DNA of 64,000 nucleotides from Geomobilimonas luticola (lineage in GTDB: Bacteria > Desulfobacterota > Desulfuromonadia > Geobacterales > Geobacteraceae). This document shows, one piece after another, positions 1 to 6,774 of the stretch. Below the pieces are notes generated by a model that saw only the letters and a list, made by a program, of their open reading frames with translations, did not search any database and was not told the origin of the DNA. The position numbers and the translations under genes were made by a program. How positions within the stretch are numbered: the stretch's first letter is position 1; every line of letters starts with the position of its first letter. Location of the stretch: NCBI RefSeq assembly GCF_018476905.1, contig NZ_JAHCVK010000008.1, forward strand, positions 1 through 64,000, written 5' to 3'.

Positions 1-7
1 CCGGGGA

Positions 8-42
8 CAGTTTTAAAGTTTCAGCTGCATCCTACTGAAACT
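8..42 (-). terminator. possible pre-insertion terminator of tRNA-Gly
   Basis: AGTTTCAG (17-24) and CTGAAACT (35-42) form an 8-bp perfect inverted repeat with a 10-nt loop; read on minus it is followed by an A/T-rich tail. It lies just beyond the distal attachment repeat, where the original downstream flank of the tRNA gene would be. The stem is AT-rich and the T-run is broken, so the terminator reading is weak. Confidence 0.3.
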
Positions 43-54
43 ACTTAGCTATTT

Positions 55-77
55 TGGAGCGGGAAACGGGATTCGAA
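55..77. repeat. distal attachment site (partial copy of tRNA-Gly 3' end)
   Basis: These 23 bases are identical to 8194-8216, the CCA end, acceptor 3' strand and T-arm of the intact tRNA-Gly gene. The match stops abruptly at both ends. Tyrosine recombinases that use tRNA genes leave such direct repeats, so this marks the far edge of an element about 8139 bp long whose integrase gene sits next to the intact tRNA. Confidence 0.88.
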
Positions 78-509
78 GCCTGCCCGACCAGAGCACTTAA
101 AGGCTTAATTCGTAAATAATTTCAGATAGCTAGTCCATATACCCCACCTGCCACAGTCCAAAATAATCTAGTAAAATCTATCCAAAGTCAAGCCGTTTGG
201 TGAAAGCTGGGTGAAAGTCATTGATTCCAAGATAAATTTAAATATATATTGCTTCATGTTATTTGTCTTAAAAATGTCCTACATAAAATTATCCGGAATT
301 ATGCAGTTGCGGTATATCCACCCAATATTGGGGGATTATATAGCAAATTAGGTGCGAAATGTGTCGCTGCTGCAACACTTTTTTTGTTATTTGGGTGAAA
401 AATAGAATAAATTAAAGATTAAAAGCGCTGCGGCATAGTCGCTAGTTGACCAGTACAAGAAATTGAAAATCGGATCGAATCTAGATTCAACGAAATTAAG
501 GTTGCCACG
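78..509. other. left-end non-coding region of the element
   Basis: AT-rich stretch of about 430 bp with no convincing gene. It contains two direct copies of GGTGAAAG (199-206 and 210-217) that match copies at the integrase end, and one looser match (GGGTGAAA near 393-400). No clear attC-like or attI-like site was recognised upstream of the first cargo gene. Confidence 0.6.
196..219 (+). promoter_or_regulatory. candidate integrase arm-type sites, distal end
   Basis: GGTGAAAG occurs twice with an 11-bp period. The same octamer, with the same kind of spacing, lies at the opposite end of the element beside the core site. Paired short direct repeats inside both ends are typical of arm-type binding sites for the N-terminal domain of tyrosine integrases; the assignment is inference. 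Confidence 0.55.
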
Positions 510-734
510 ATGTCACTATCCATTAAGTTGTTGTTGTGCGTGTTTTCTTTCGTTATCGGAACTATCAATTTGCTCGCATACAAGAACTACGAAAAAAGCG
601 AAACCTGGCGAAAAGTTGGGGACATCATCCTGATGTTTAGGCTAGTAAGCGACAAGAGCAATTTATTGATCTTTACTTTGATTATTTATCTGACAGCAAT
701 AGCACTTCTTTTTTCAATAATTTTTGAAAAATAG
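510..734 (+). CDS. small two-helix membrane protein (cassette 1)
   Basis: A 74-residue protein of unknown function. Two hydrophobic segments (about 3-23 and 50-70) flank a charged, lysine-rich stretch, so it is probably an inner-membrane hairpin. AAGG about 10 bases upstream is a weak ribosome binding site. The gene is AT-rich, unlike the host, and is followed after 11 bases by an attC-like site, so I read it as the first unit of the cassette array. No family recognised. Confidence 0.55.
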   Translation: MSLSIKLLLCVFSFVIGTINLLAYKNYEKSETWRKVGDIILMFRLVSDKSNLLIFTLIIYLTAIALLFSIIFEK

Positions 735-745
735 GAAGGAACAGC

Positions 746-807
746 GGCCAACCATGGCCTCAGACACGGACGGCTGATGCCGCCGGTCAAGGCCAACCCC
801 GTTGTGC
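746..807 (+). repeat. attC-like site 1
   Basis: Begins GGCCAAC (close to the RYYYAAC box) and ends GTTGTGC (one mismatch to GTTRRRY), 62 bp. Between them, nested complementary segments (GGCCT with AGGCC, GGACGGC with GCCGCC) could fold into the expected imperfect hairpin. It lies 11 bp after one stop codon and 12 bp before the next start codon. Confidence 0.5.
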
Positions 808-819
808 TAAGAGAAATAA

Positions 820-1401
820 ATGAAGATACTCGATAGGTTTGACCCAGAAATCCAGGAAATTACGGAATTTAAGCAAATGCTGAGGCGCTTTGTCTTTTTG
901 CAACGGCAAGAGCGACTTCCGCTGGCAGAGCATGAAGAAAAAAGGCAACTTCGAGAGAATTTGAATTTGAAGGTGCCAGTGGTTTCAAGATACGTTCGTA
1001 ACTGCGGTGTATCGACATCGATCTTCTATACACCACCTCCTATAATCGGCGGCATGGCAGGGAATGTTGATTTACTAGCGAATATGTATAATTTGGATCA
1101 GTACGACGTGTCTGAAGAAGTTCTTTTTGACATGCTCGATAAGGGGATTGGGACATATCGATTATTCCAGAAGGAATACAAGGAGCGCATCATCAATCCA
1201 TTTTATTGGGTTGGTAGAATTATTAAAGTCCCTTTTCAAATTGCTAAGTTCGCTGGTTTTGACCCAGGAAAGTTAGAAATGTCATTGTTCGGCAAACTCT
1301 ATAAGCTTATAGCTGCTTTGATAATTCTACTCGCTTCAATAGTCACGATCTTACAATTTTGCAATGTTAAAGTTGATGACATTCGGATGCTAATCAGATA
1401 G
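820..1401 (+). CDS. hypothetical protein with C-terminal membrane helix (cassette 2)
   Basis: A 193-residue protein with no family that I recognise. The N-terminal 60 residues are charged and probably helical, and the middle contains a proline/glycine-rich stretch (about 70-80). A single strong hydrophobic segment lies at about 167-186, followed by a short charged tail, which suggests a membrane-anchored protein with a large cytoplasmic N-terminus. The start codon follows the preceding attC-like site by 12 bp and the stop precedes the next by 9 bp, as in integron cassettes. Confidence 0.55.
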   Translation: MKILDRFDPEIQEITEFKQMLRRFVFLQRQERLPLAEHEEKRQLRENLNLKVPVVSRYVRNCGVSTSIFYTPPPIIGGMAGNVDLLANMYNLDQYDVSEEVLFDMLDKGIGTYRLFQKEYKERIINPFYWVGRIIKVPFQIAKFAGFDPGKLEMSLFGKLYKLIAALIILLASIVTILQFCNVKVDDIRMLIR

Positions 1402-1410
1402 GTGGAGCAA

Positions 1411-1472
1411 GCCCAACTCTCGGGTACTGATGTTTCCGCTTCGCTACACAGCAGACCCTCAAGCCGTTAGCT
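1411..1472 (+). repeat. attC-like site 2
   Basis: Perfect RYYYAAC box (GCCCAAC, 1411-1417) and near-GTTRRRY box (GTTAGCT, 1466-1472), 62 bp apart end to end. The inner segments CTCGGGT and ACCCTCAAG are partly complementary, and CTCAAG just before the GTT box resembles the usual L' arrangement. The centre has the CCGCTTCGCT type of loop seen in many attC sites. Confidence 0.6.
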
Positions 1473-1488
1473 TAATGGACAAACAATT

Positions 1489-2430
1489 ATGACTGAATTC
1501 ACTAAAATTAAAATCCCGTTCGTTCTTGCACTTCTAGCAGCGATGTTTTCTGTAACTCCGCTGGTACAGAAATTTGGAAGTAACTCTTACCCCCTTTTTG
1601 GATTTTCGATTTCAGTAGATTTTATATACCTCCTTTTTTGTGGCTTACTCAGCTCATCTGTATATTTTTATGGTGTGGGGCTCATAAGCGAAGGCAAGTT
1701 TTTTGAAATTATGAACAAGATCGGGCATCTACTTTATGCAATTGCTTTAGTCTCCCCCCCGCTGTTCATATTGTTATACCCGGTATCACTTGTATCTGAA
1801 TATGTTGTGACAGCCATGAAATCCCCTATCTTTGCCCAAATTATTGAATATGGGTCATCTGGCGTTTTGGGTTTAATCTCCAGTTTAATTTCATCTATCA
1901 TTGTGTCTGCATTTACCAAGCGAGACAAAAAGGCGAGGGTTGAACGTCTAGAACTTGAGGAAAATCAATTTTTGTCGAGATCGAAGCAGCTCTTCAATGA
2001 TGGATATTATGATCTATCAGTTACAGAGTCTTGGAAAGCTGTTGAAATAGGATTGTTGAAAATGTTCGAGGTATTAGGACATGCCCCTAACCCGAGGACA
2101 ATGCAGAACCTTCTTGATGCAGCTGTAAAAAAGAACATCTTGAACAAATCACAGATTGATGAACTTGTTTCCGTTCGCAAAGCTAGAAATTCTGCGGTAC
2201 ATGCAGAAAGAAAAATATCCAAAGATGAGGCACAAGAGGCTATCGAACTAACTGAAAAGGTTTTAGCAGCCTTAGAAAAAGTTGAGGATAGTTGCTATTT
2301 CTGTGGCAAGAAATTCCCCGTCTTATCAATGAAGGTTGATGATAATGGGGGAATAACTGTGTGTAAAGACTGTGATAAAAAGAACCCGAACTGGGAAGAA
2401 ATGGTAACTGCTATGGGGATGGACCCTTGA
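1489..2430 (+). CDS. membrane-anchored HEPN-like protein with C-terminal zinc ribbon (cassette 3)
   Basis: 313 residues. Four hydrophobic segments (about 9-27, 40-65, 78-103, 115-146) are followed by a cytoplasmic helical domain (about 155-262) containing R233-NSAV-H238, the RxxxxH signature of HEPN ribonuclease domains, in a DUF4145-like context. The tail has C269xxC272 and C292xxC295, a probable zinc ribbon. HEPN proteins often act in toxin or abortive-infection systems; a membrane-tethered nuclease or sensor is my inference. The gene lies between attC-like sites 2 and 3, with 87 non-coding bases after its stop. The function is not established and the assignment rests on motif and helix pattern. 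Confidence 0.65.
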   Translation: MTEFTKIKIPFVLALLAAMFSVTPLVQKFGSNSYPLFGFSISVDFIYLLFCGLLSSSVYFYGVGLISEGKFFEIMNKIGHLLYAIALVSPPLFILLYPVSLVSEYVVTAMKSPIFAQIIEYGSSGVLGLISSLISSIIVSAFTKRDKKARVERLELEENQFLSRSKQLFNDGYYDLSVTESWKAVEIGLLKMFEVLGHAPNPRTMQNLLDAAVKKNILNKSQIDELVSVRKARNSAVHAERKISKDEAQEAIELTEKVLAALEKVEDSCYFCGKKFPVLSMKVDDNGGITVCKDCDKKNPNWEEMVTAMGMDP

Positions 2431-2517
2431 AAGCTGATGTCTGAAAAGGGATTACGCCAGCAGAGGACGACCACTATTGGTGCACAGTTTTAGCATCTTC
2501 TTAGGAGCAGAAGTCTC

Positions 2518-2569
2518 GGCTAACAATCGGCGGCAGACGGACAAGCCGCTGCGCCTCACCACGTTGGGC
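2518..2569 (+). repeat. attC-like site 3
   Basis: GGCTAAC at the left and a perfect GTTRRRY box (GTTGGGC, 2563-2569) at the right; the boxes are complementary at 5 of 7 positions. Internal GGCGGC and GCCGCTG segments can pair. At 52 bp it is slightly short for a 59-base element. The next start codon is 26 bp downstream. Confidence 0.5.
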
Positions 2570-2594
2570 AGATCATCTTTTAAAGGAATATGCA

Positions 2595-3326
2595 ATGGAT
2601 ACAGCAACAAAGATTAGTCTGTGGGCGTTAGGAGTCTCAATCATTACTGGTGTATTAGGTGCCTTCGGCGGTGTTCCTGGCATTAAGACCTTATTTTTTA
2701 GTAAACCCAAATTGGTTATTGAGGGCTTCATGCCTGCTGTAGTCTTCGATGACGGAAATACCAGAGATACAAAATATCCGAAGTTTACTCTGAAGGGTGT
2801 GTTGAAAGTAGAAAATCCAAACAATTTTGACATCAATTTAAATGAGATAAAAATGTATGGAACCACCCAAGATTCTTCTGGAAAATATAAATACCAAGGC
2901 AACCCGCTATATTATCAATTAAATGTTGCGGGGGTATTTGAAGCAGGCAATGGAATAGTTAAAGCATACAGCAGTGAATTGTTGAAATGTAATTTTGGTA
3001 GGTTTGAAAATGATCAAGATCCAGGAGTCATGTATGGTGGACTCGGATTAAAAGCAGAGCATTCTAAGGAATTGGGTAGCCTTTTGTTTCACATATATCA
3101 GCCGTCCTTCAATCAGTTGTTTGGTTTCAACGAAAATCGCGTTCCGTTCGAACTAGTTCCTGAAGCTTACAATGGTAAGCTATCATTTGCGGTTGCTTTC
3201 AACAATGAGCTTGTAGCTGTCAGTCCTGACAAAGTGAGAAAGCTGGTTGCTATAACCAAGCAGGAATGGGACAACAGTGAACACATAGCAAAATTGTACA
3301 ATGCTACAAGTAATCTGTACAAGTGA
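2595..3326 (+). CDS. hypothetical protein with N-terminal membrane anchor (cassette 4)
   Basis: 243 residues. One hydrophobic segment at about 7-28 precedes a soluble, mostly beta-like region of about 210 residues rich in aromatic and polar residues, so the protein is probably anchored by its N-terminus. AAAGGA about 8 bases upstream supports the start. I recognise no family. The gene is AT-rich and is bracketed by attC-like sites 3 and 4. Confidence 0.55.
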   Translation: MDTATKISLWALGVSIITGVLGAFGGVPGIKTLFFSKPKLVIEGFMPAVVFDDGNTRDTKYPKFTLKGVLKVENPNNFDINLNEIKMYGTTQDSSGKYKYQGNPLYYQLNVAGVFEAGNGIVKAYSSELLKCNFGRFENDQDPGVMYGGLGLKAEHSKELGSLLFHIYQPSFNQLFGFNENRVPFELVPEAYNGKLSFAVAFNNELVAVSPDKVRKLVAITKQEWDNSEHIAKLYNATSNLYK

Positions 3327-3341
3327 TGAGAAATAAGTAGC

Positions 3342-3399
3342 GCCCAACCCGCGGCGGCACGCGGTCTTCGCTACGCTTTGCCGGTGCGCCTTGTGACGT
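3342..3399 (+). repeat. attC-like site 4 (degenerate right box)
   Basis: A perfect RYYYAAC box (GCCCAAC, 3342-3348) starts 15 bp after the preceding stop. The right box is poor: GTGACGT at 3393-3399 has two mismatches to GTTRRRY. The interior is GC-rich with a TCTTCGCTACGC loop like that of site 2. Its size (58 bp) and position fit the series. Confidence 0.4.
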
Positions 3400-3413
3400 C
3401 ATGGAGCAACAGA

Positions 3414-4088
3414 ATGATAAGAAGAGTTTACACATTTACCTACCAATACTGCAGAAATGGCCACATGCTCTACTCCCACGATGGCATTATTTCTAGGAAA
3501 AAGTGTCAACAATGCGGAGAATCATATATCCCCGCTTGTGAAGCCTGTAATACGGCTTTGCAAAACTCCTTTAGCTCTCCTGTATATCTAACAAATAGCC
3601 AACCGGTCAACTTTCCTCCCAGACCTGATTTTTGTCCTGAATGCGGAAATGCCTTCCCATGGGCCAAAGGTGATCAAGAAGTAAAAGTTGCCTCCTTTGA
3701 CTTCTGGGACATGTTGCACCCTTCCGTTATAGGTGTGGCTAGACAGCGGTTTGAAAGTGGTCATTATGCAGATGCAGTAGAATCGGCCTTAAAGGCATTA
3801 AATGTTCAGGTGAAAAAAATCTACAAAACAAAGACAGGAGAAGAGCTTGACGGTGTCCCGCTGATGCGGAAGGCCTTCGCTCACACAGCTCCGATTATTC
3901 AATTAGGCGACTTGACCGAACAAACTGGCCGCAACATCCAGCAGGGCTACATGGACTTGTACGCCGGGGCTATCGCAGGAATCCGAAACCCCAAAGCACA
4001 TGACAATATCGTGATTGACGATATAAGAGCGATCCACCACCTGTTTGTAACAAGCCTGCTGTTCTACAAGTTAGACGAACGACTCTAA
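3414..4088 (+). CDS. zinc-ribbon (DUF2321-like) plus Ymh/TIGR02391 HEPN-like protein (cassette 5)
   Basis: 224 residues from the ATG at 3414, chosen because GGAG lies 7 bases upstream. The N-terminal third has paired cysteines (CRNGH, CQQCG, CEAC, CPECG) as in DUF2321 zinc-ribbon proteins. The C-terminal part (about 100-224) resembles the TIGR02391/Ymh family and contains R191-NPKA-H196, the HEPN RxxxxH motif. This pairing of zinc ribbon and HEPN motif mirrors the product of cassette 3 with the order reversed. A nucleic-acid-sensing RNase or abortive-infection factor is plausible but inferred. Confidence 0.7.
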   Translation: MIRRVYTFTYQYCRNGHMLYSHDGIISRKKCQQCGESYIPACEACNTALQNSFSSPVYLTNSQPVNFPPRPDFCPECGNAFPWAKGDQEVKVASFDFWDMLHPSVIGVARQRFESGHYADAVESALKALNVQVKKIYKTKTGEELDGVPLMRKAFAHTAPIIQLGDLTEQTGRNIQQGYMDLYAGAIAGIRNPKAHDNIVIDDIRAIHHLFVTSLLFYKLDERL

Positions 4089-4138
4089 TGCCACAACCCA
4101 GCGCGGCAGACGGTCTCCGCTTCGCTCCGCCGTTATGC
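4089..4138 (+). repeat. attC-like site 5
   Basis: Follows the preceding stop codon immediately. The left box reads GCCACAAC (one base longer than RYYYAAC) and the right box GTTATGC (one mismatch). The interior shares CGGCAGACGG with site 3 and the CCGCTTCGCT loop with site 2. It closes the cassette series; no further cassette follows before the rep-side promoter. Confidence 0.42.
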
Positions 4139-4223
4139 AATCCTCTTTCATCTCTTACCCCAATAAAGCCCCTCTCCTTCACCCTTTTATACCTACCCCA
4201 TTTAATCCCCGCCCAGTAGTACT

Positions 4224-4277
4224 GTTGACAATACGTAAACTTTTTTGTTGACATTACGTAAACTCATGATTTATGGT
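4224..4277 (+). promoter_or_regulatory. repeated operator-like sites and promoter of the rep-int gene block
   Basis: GTTGACAATACGTAAAC (4224-4240) and GTTGACATTACGTAAAC (4247-4263) are direct repeats with a 23-bp period, differing at one position; the second contains the palindrome TTACGTAA. A -35 TTGACA (4248-4253) and TATGGT (4272-4277) with an 18-bp spacer make a plausible promoter overlapping the second repeat. A regulator binding here would control the downstream genes; an iteron role is an alternative. Confidence 0.6.
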
Positions 4278-4307
4278 TGCCATAAAGTCAACTAAGTGAG
4301 GTGGCAC

Positions 4308-4805
4308 ATGAAAAAAGAATTCCCCTTTATCGAAATCCCCGAACGCTTTAAGGAGATCATCGGCACTCCCGATCCTGGCACTCGTATGTATAAGGCCATA
4401 GGTGACAGGTCTGCATTCCGTCTCTGGAATGATGCCGTTTTTGAAATCTGTGCTGAAGAAGGAGCTGTCTCTCCGGGCGGAGCATCCCTTTACACCTACG
4501 CAACCAGGGCGGGAGTCCATAAGCGATTGAAAGAAGGGCGCTTGACCGGTTTTTTCTTCAGCATCGTTACTGACAGCAAATGGATAAAAGGCCGCAAAAC
4601 GCTTGAAGAAGGCGGCAGACCTTATGGCTTTATTCCCTACAGTGAATGCAAGGCGTGGGCAAAGGAACTAGAGGAAAGGGAAAAAGTTGAAGGTGTCGAA
4701 ACGGTGAAGAAGGAAGCGCAAGGCACTAAAGCTGATCTGGACGATGATTTTCTACTACCGTCTAAGGACTGGCGAAAAAAATACCAGAAGAAAGGAGGTG
4801 AATAA
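4308..4805 (+). CDS. hypothetical protein, first gene of the replication block
   Basis: 165 residues from the ATG at 4308, preceded by GAGGTG at 5-base spacing. The sequence is basic and tryptophan-containing, with a central region (about 25-115) that could bind DNA and a lysine/glutamate-rich C-terminal tail. No membrane segment and no family that I recognise. As the first gene behind the repeated operator sites it may be the regulator that binds them, but that rests only on position. The stop is one base before the next start, so the two genes are probably translationally coupled. Confidence 0.6.
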   Translation: MKKEFPFIEIPERFKEIIGTPDPGTRMYKAIGDRSAFRLWNDAVFEICAEEGAVSPGGASLYTYATRAGVHKRLKEGRLTGFFFSIVTDSKWIKGRKTLEEGGRPYGFIPYSECKAWAKELEEREKVEGVETVKKEAQGTKADLDDDFLLPSKDWRKKYQKKGGE

Positions 4806-4806
4806 C

Positions 4807-4950
4807 ATGAACGGCCAACAAGTCTTGATGCTCGATTATCAACACTATCATTTGAAGATAATCTTCAAGGGCATCTCGGGGGTAAAGCGCTGTTACAAGC
4901 TGGTACTGTCAAGTGACAAGAACGGAATCTTTATCAACAAGGATGAGTAA
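4807..4950 (+). CDS. small hypothetical protein
   Basis: 47 residues. The start is set by a near-perfect Shine-Dalgarno (AAAGGAGGTGA) inside the end of the upstream gene. The protein is basic, with a pattern of alternating hydrophobic residues suggesting a small beta-rich fold (LKIIFKG, KLVLSS). Function unknown. The strong ribosome binding site and coupled position support a real gene despite its length. Confidence 0.6.
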   Translation: MNGQQVLMLDYQHYHLKIIFKGISGVKRCYKLVLSSDKNGIFINKDE

Positions 4951-4972
4951 AAACATTGAAAACTAACTCCAA

Positions 4973-5015
4973 AGTCGTCAAGTGGTAGATATTCAATAGC
5001 GTCCACTTGACGACT
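4973..5015. other. 13-bp perfect inverted repeat upstream of rep (candidate replication origin or operator)
   Basis: AGTCGTCAAGTGG (4973-4985) and CCACTTGACGACT (5003-5015) are exact reverse complements separated by 17 AT-rich bases containing GATATTCAATAG. It lies in the 157-bp gap between the small gene and rep. HUH Rep proteins nick at hairpin or loop sequences near their own gene, so this is the best double-strand-origin candidate in the element. An operator for rep autoregulation, or a terminator, is possible. Confidence 0.55.
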
Positions 5016-5107
5016 CAATTCACGCCTAGTAGCCAGCCAACCGACTAATCGCAGTAGCAAGCCAAAGGCAATTCCCATTGTGCATAGCGCACAGAAAGGA
5101 GTTGTAC

Positions 5108-6259
5108 ATGGTTTGCAACAATGATCTCAACATAATCCCACAAAATAATCAAAACGGCTCCACCGGCTCGGCTGGGTATGCCGGTGCATCCGGCAACACT
5201 GCCGGGCCGGCAGAACCGGAAACCCCGAAAGAACACCACCCCACCCTCCCCGGCCTGGAAGAGTACTTCCCGCCTCCGCCTCTTGAATTTAATAATAGTT
5301 CGATAAGTCTGACAGAAGAGGCACAAGAACTTCTCAAGAAATGGGAAGCGGAAAGCACTTCAAGTCGGGGTGCCTGTATCAACATCTTTCCGAGTGGTGA
5401 GATTACCGGCGGCTTTTTCCGGACGGGTCGAAGATCACTGCCCAGGAAGAAAGAACGGATCGTTTCACAGGAATTCACCAGACAGGCACGAAAGACGATC
5501 AGGCGTGCTGTGGAGAGTGGCTTGACTACCTTTCGCCTGTTCATCACCCTGACCTTTGATCCCAAACAGTCCCAACTGGATGAAGCGGGCCATGTGGATC
5601 AGTTGTGGGCCAAGGAGAAGTTCAAGCGGTTCCTCAATACGGTCAAAAGGAAGTATGACCGGAAAGCGGAAAAGGCGGAAACGGCAAAGAACGAACTCAG
5701 CTACATCTGGACAGCCGAAATCCAGGAGTTGAACACCAAGAACATTCACTTCCACATCCTGGTGGATCAGCCCTTCATTCCCGTTCAGTGGCTGGTCATG
5801 ATCTGGGGTCAGGCGGCAAATAGCGTCAACGTCAAGAGGATCACAAACCAGGAACACGCGGCAAAGTACATGCTCAAATACATGAGCAAGGGGCACTGTC
5901 CAATTGAAGGCAAACGCTATGGGATGACGCAAAACCTTCTGGATCAGATACGGCCGCAGAAGATTCGCTTTGCCGGTGAAGATCGAAGAGAGGCCTTCCG
6001 CAAGGTCAAGCGTGAGTTCTATTGGGACATAGAGAACAATGGCGGCAAGGTAACAGACTTCGGGTTATCCATACCGGCACCGAGAAGATCACGGGTATGG
6101 CGGGATAAAAAGGGGATGCTCCGCACCACAAAGGGAGTACCTAAGGAACTTTCTGAAAGGTTCCTCCATGCCCTGGAGAAACCCATGAAGCGGATCGACT
6201 TCGAAGAGGAAGTGGATGCGGCCCATCCCGATAACTCTTCCGATGATCTGCCGTTCTGA
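5108..6259 (+). CDS. HUH-type rolling-circle replication initiator-like protein
   Basis: 383 residues from the ATG at 5108 (AAGGAG upstream). The first 80 or so residues are Gly/Pro-rich and probably disordered. The core shows the three Rep motifs in order: I (FITLTFDP, about 142-149), II with H214-F-H216, and III with Y254xxK257Y258 in KYMLKYMSKG. This is the pattern of G2P/ORF2-type replication proteins that nick one strand and join to it through tyrosine. It would start rolling-circle replication of the excised circle. A relaxase role is less likely because no coupling protein or transfer gene is nearby. Confidence 0.8.
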   Translation: MVCNNDLNIIPQNNQNGSTGSAGYAGASGNTAGPAEPETPKEHHPTLPGLEEYFPPPPLEFNNSSISLTEEAQELLKKWEAESTSSRGACINIFPSGEITGGFFRTGRRSLPRKKERIVSQEFTRQARKTIRRAVESGLTTFRLFITLTFDPKQSQLDEAGHVDQLWAKEKFKRFLNTVKRKYDRKAEKAETAKNELSYIWTAEIQELNTKNIHFHILVDQPFIPVQWLVMIWGQAANSVNVKRITNQEHAAKYMLKYMSKGHCPIEGKRYGMTQNLLDQIRPQKIRFAGEDRREAFRKVKREFYWDIENNGGKVTDFGLSIPAPRRSRVWRDKKGMLRTTKGVPKELSERFLHALEKPMKRIDFEEEVDAAHPDNSSDDLPF

Positions 6260-6268
6260 GGGGGTCTT

Positions 6269-6430
6269 ATGTGCGAATATGACAGAGAGACTTCCCTTAA
6301 ATCGTTAACCCCTCAGGAGATGGAACAATACCGGGAATATCTTGGGCGATTGATCCAAGATGGTCGGCTCATGGATGAGGAAGCGGAAGAGGCGGCTTTC
6401 AATCGGGTAATCAATGAGAGGCTGTCATGA
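6269..6430 (+). CDS. small acidic hypothetical protein
   Basis: 53 residues, starting 9 bp after rep behind GAGGGGG and ending in an ATGA overlap with the HTH gene, so it is coupled on both sides. The sequence is glutamate-rich and predicted helical. No family recognised. Its position between Rep and the excisionase-like gene suggests a regulatory or accessory role, but nothing in the sequence says which. Confidence 0.6.
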   Translation: MCEYDRETSLKSLTPQEMEQYREYLGRLIQDGRLMDEEAEEAAFNRVINERLS

Positions 6431-6699
6431 ACGATCCCCTTTCTTCCTGCGAAATCCTGACCGTGGAGCAACTTTCCGAACGTCTCCAGGTATCTCGCGC
6501 CACCCTCTTCACCTGGATGCAGAAAGGAGTTCTCGCGCAAGGAAAGCATTACTTCAAACGGGGGCGAATTCTGCGTTTCATCTGGAGTGCGGAAATGATC
6601 GGCGAACTTCTGGAGGGATCGGCAGAGACCAAACCGGTCAAGCCTTCTCCCGTACCGATCCGGCAACAAAAATCCAACCCCATCAATTGGGAGTACTGA
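6427..6699 (+). CDS. excisionase/AlpA-like helix-turn-helix protein
   Basis: 90 residues. Residues about 11-50 (LTVEQLSERLQVSRATLFTW, then a basic wing) match the MerR-like winged HTH used by excisionases and AlpA-type regulators; the C-terminal tail is proline-rich and probably flexible. It overlaps the small upstream ORF by 4 bp and precedes the integrase gene, the usual place for a recombination directionality factor. It is probably needed for excision from tRNA-Gly; a purely transcriptional role cannot be excluded. Confidence 0.75.
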   Translation: MNDPLSSCEILTVEQLSERLQVSRATLFTWMQKGVLAQGKHYFKRGRILRFIWSAEMIGELLEGSAETKPVKPSPVPIRQQKSNPINWEY

Positions 6700-6774
6700 A
6701 ATGCGTTTTGAATTGTGCTATGTTTTTCTCGGACTATGGCAGGTGGGAATGTGGACAGCGGAATGGAGAACACC

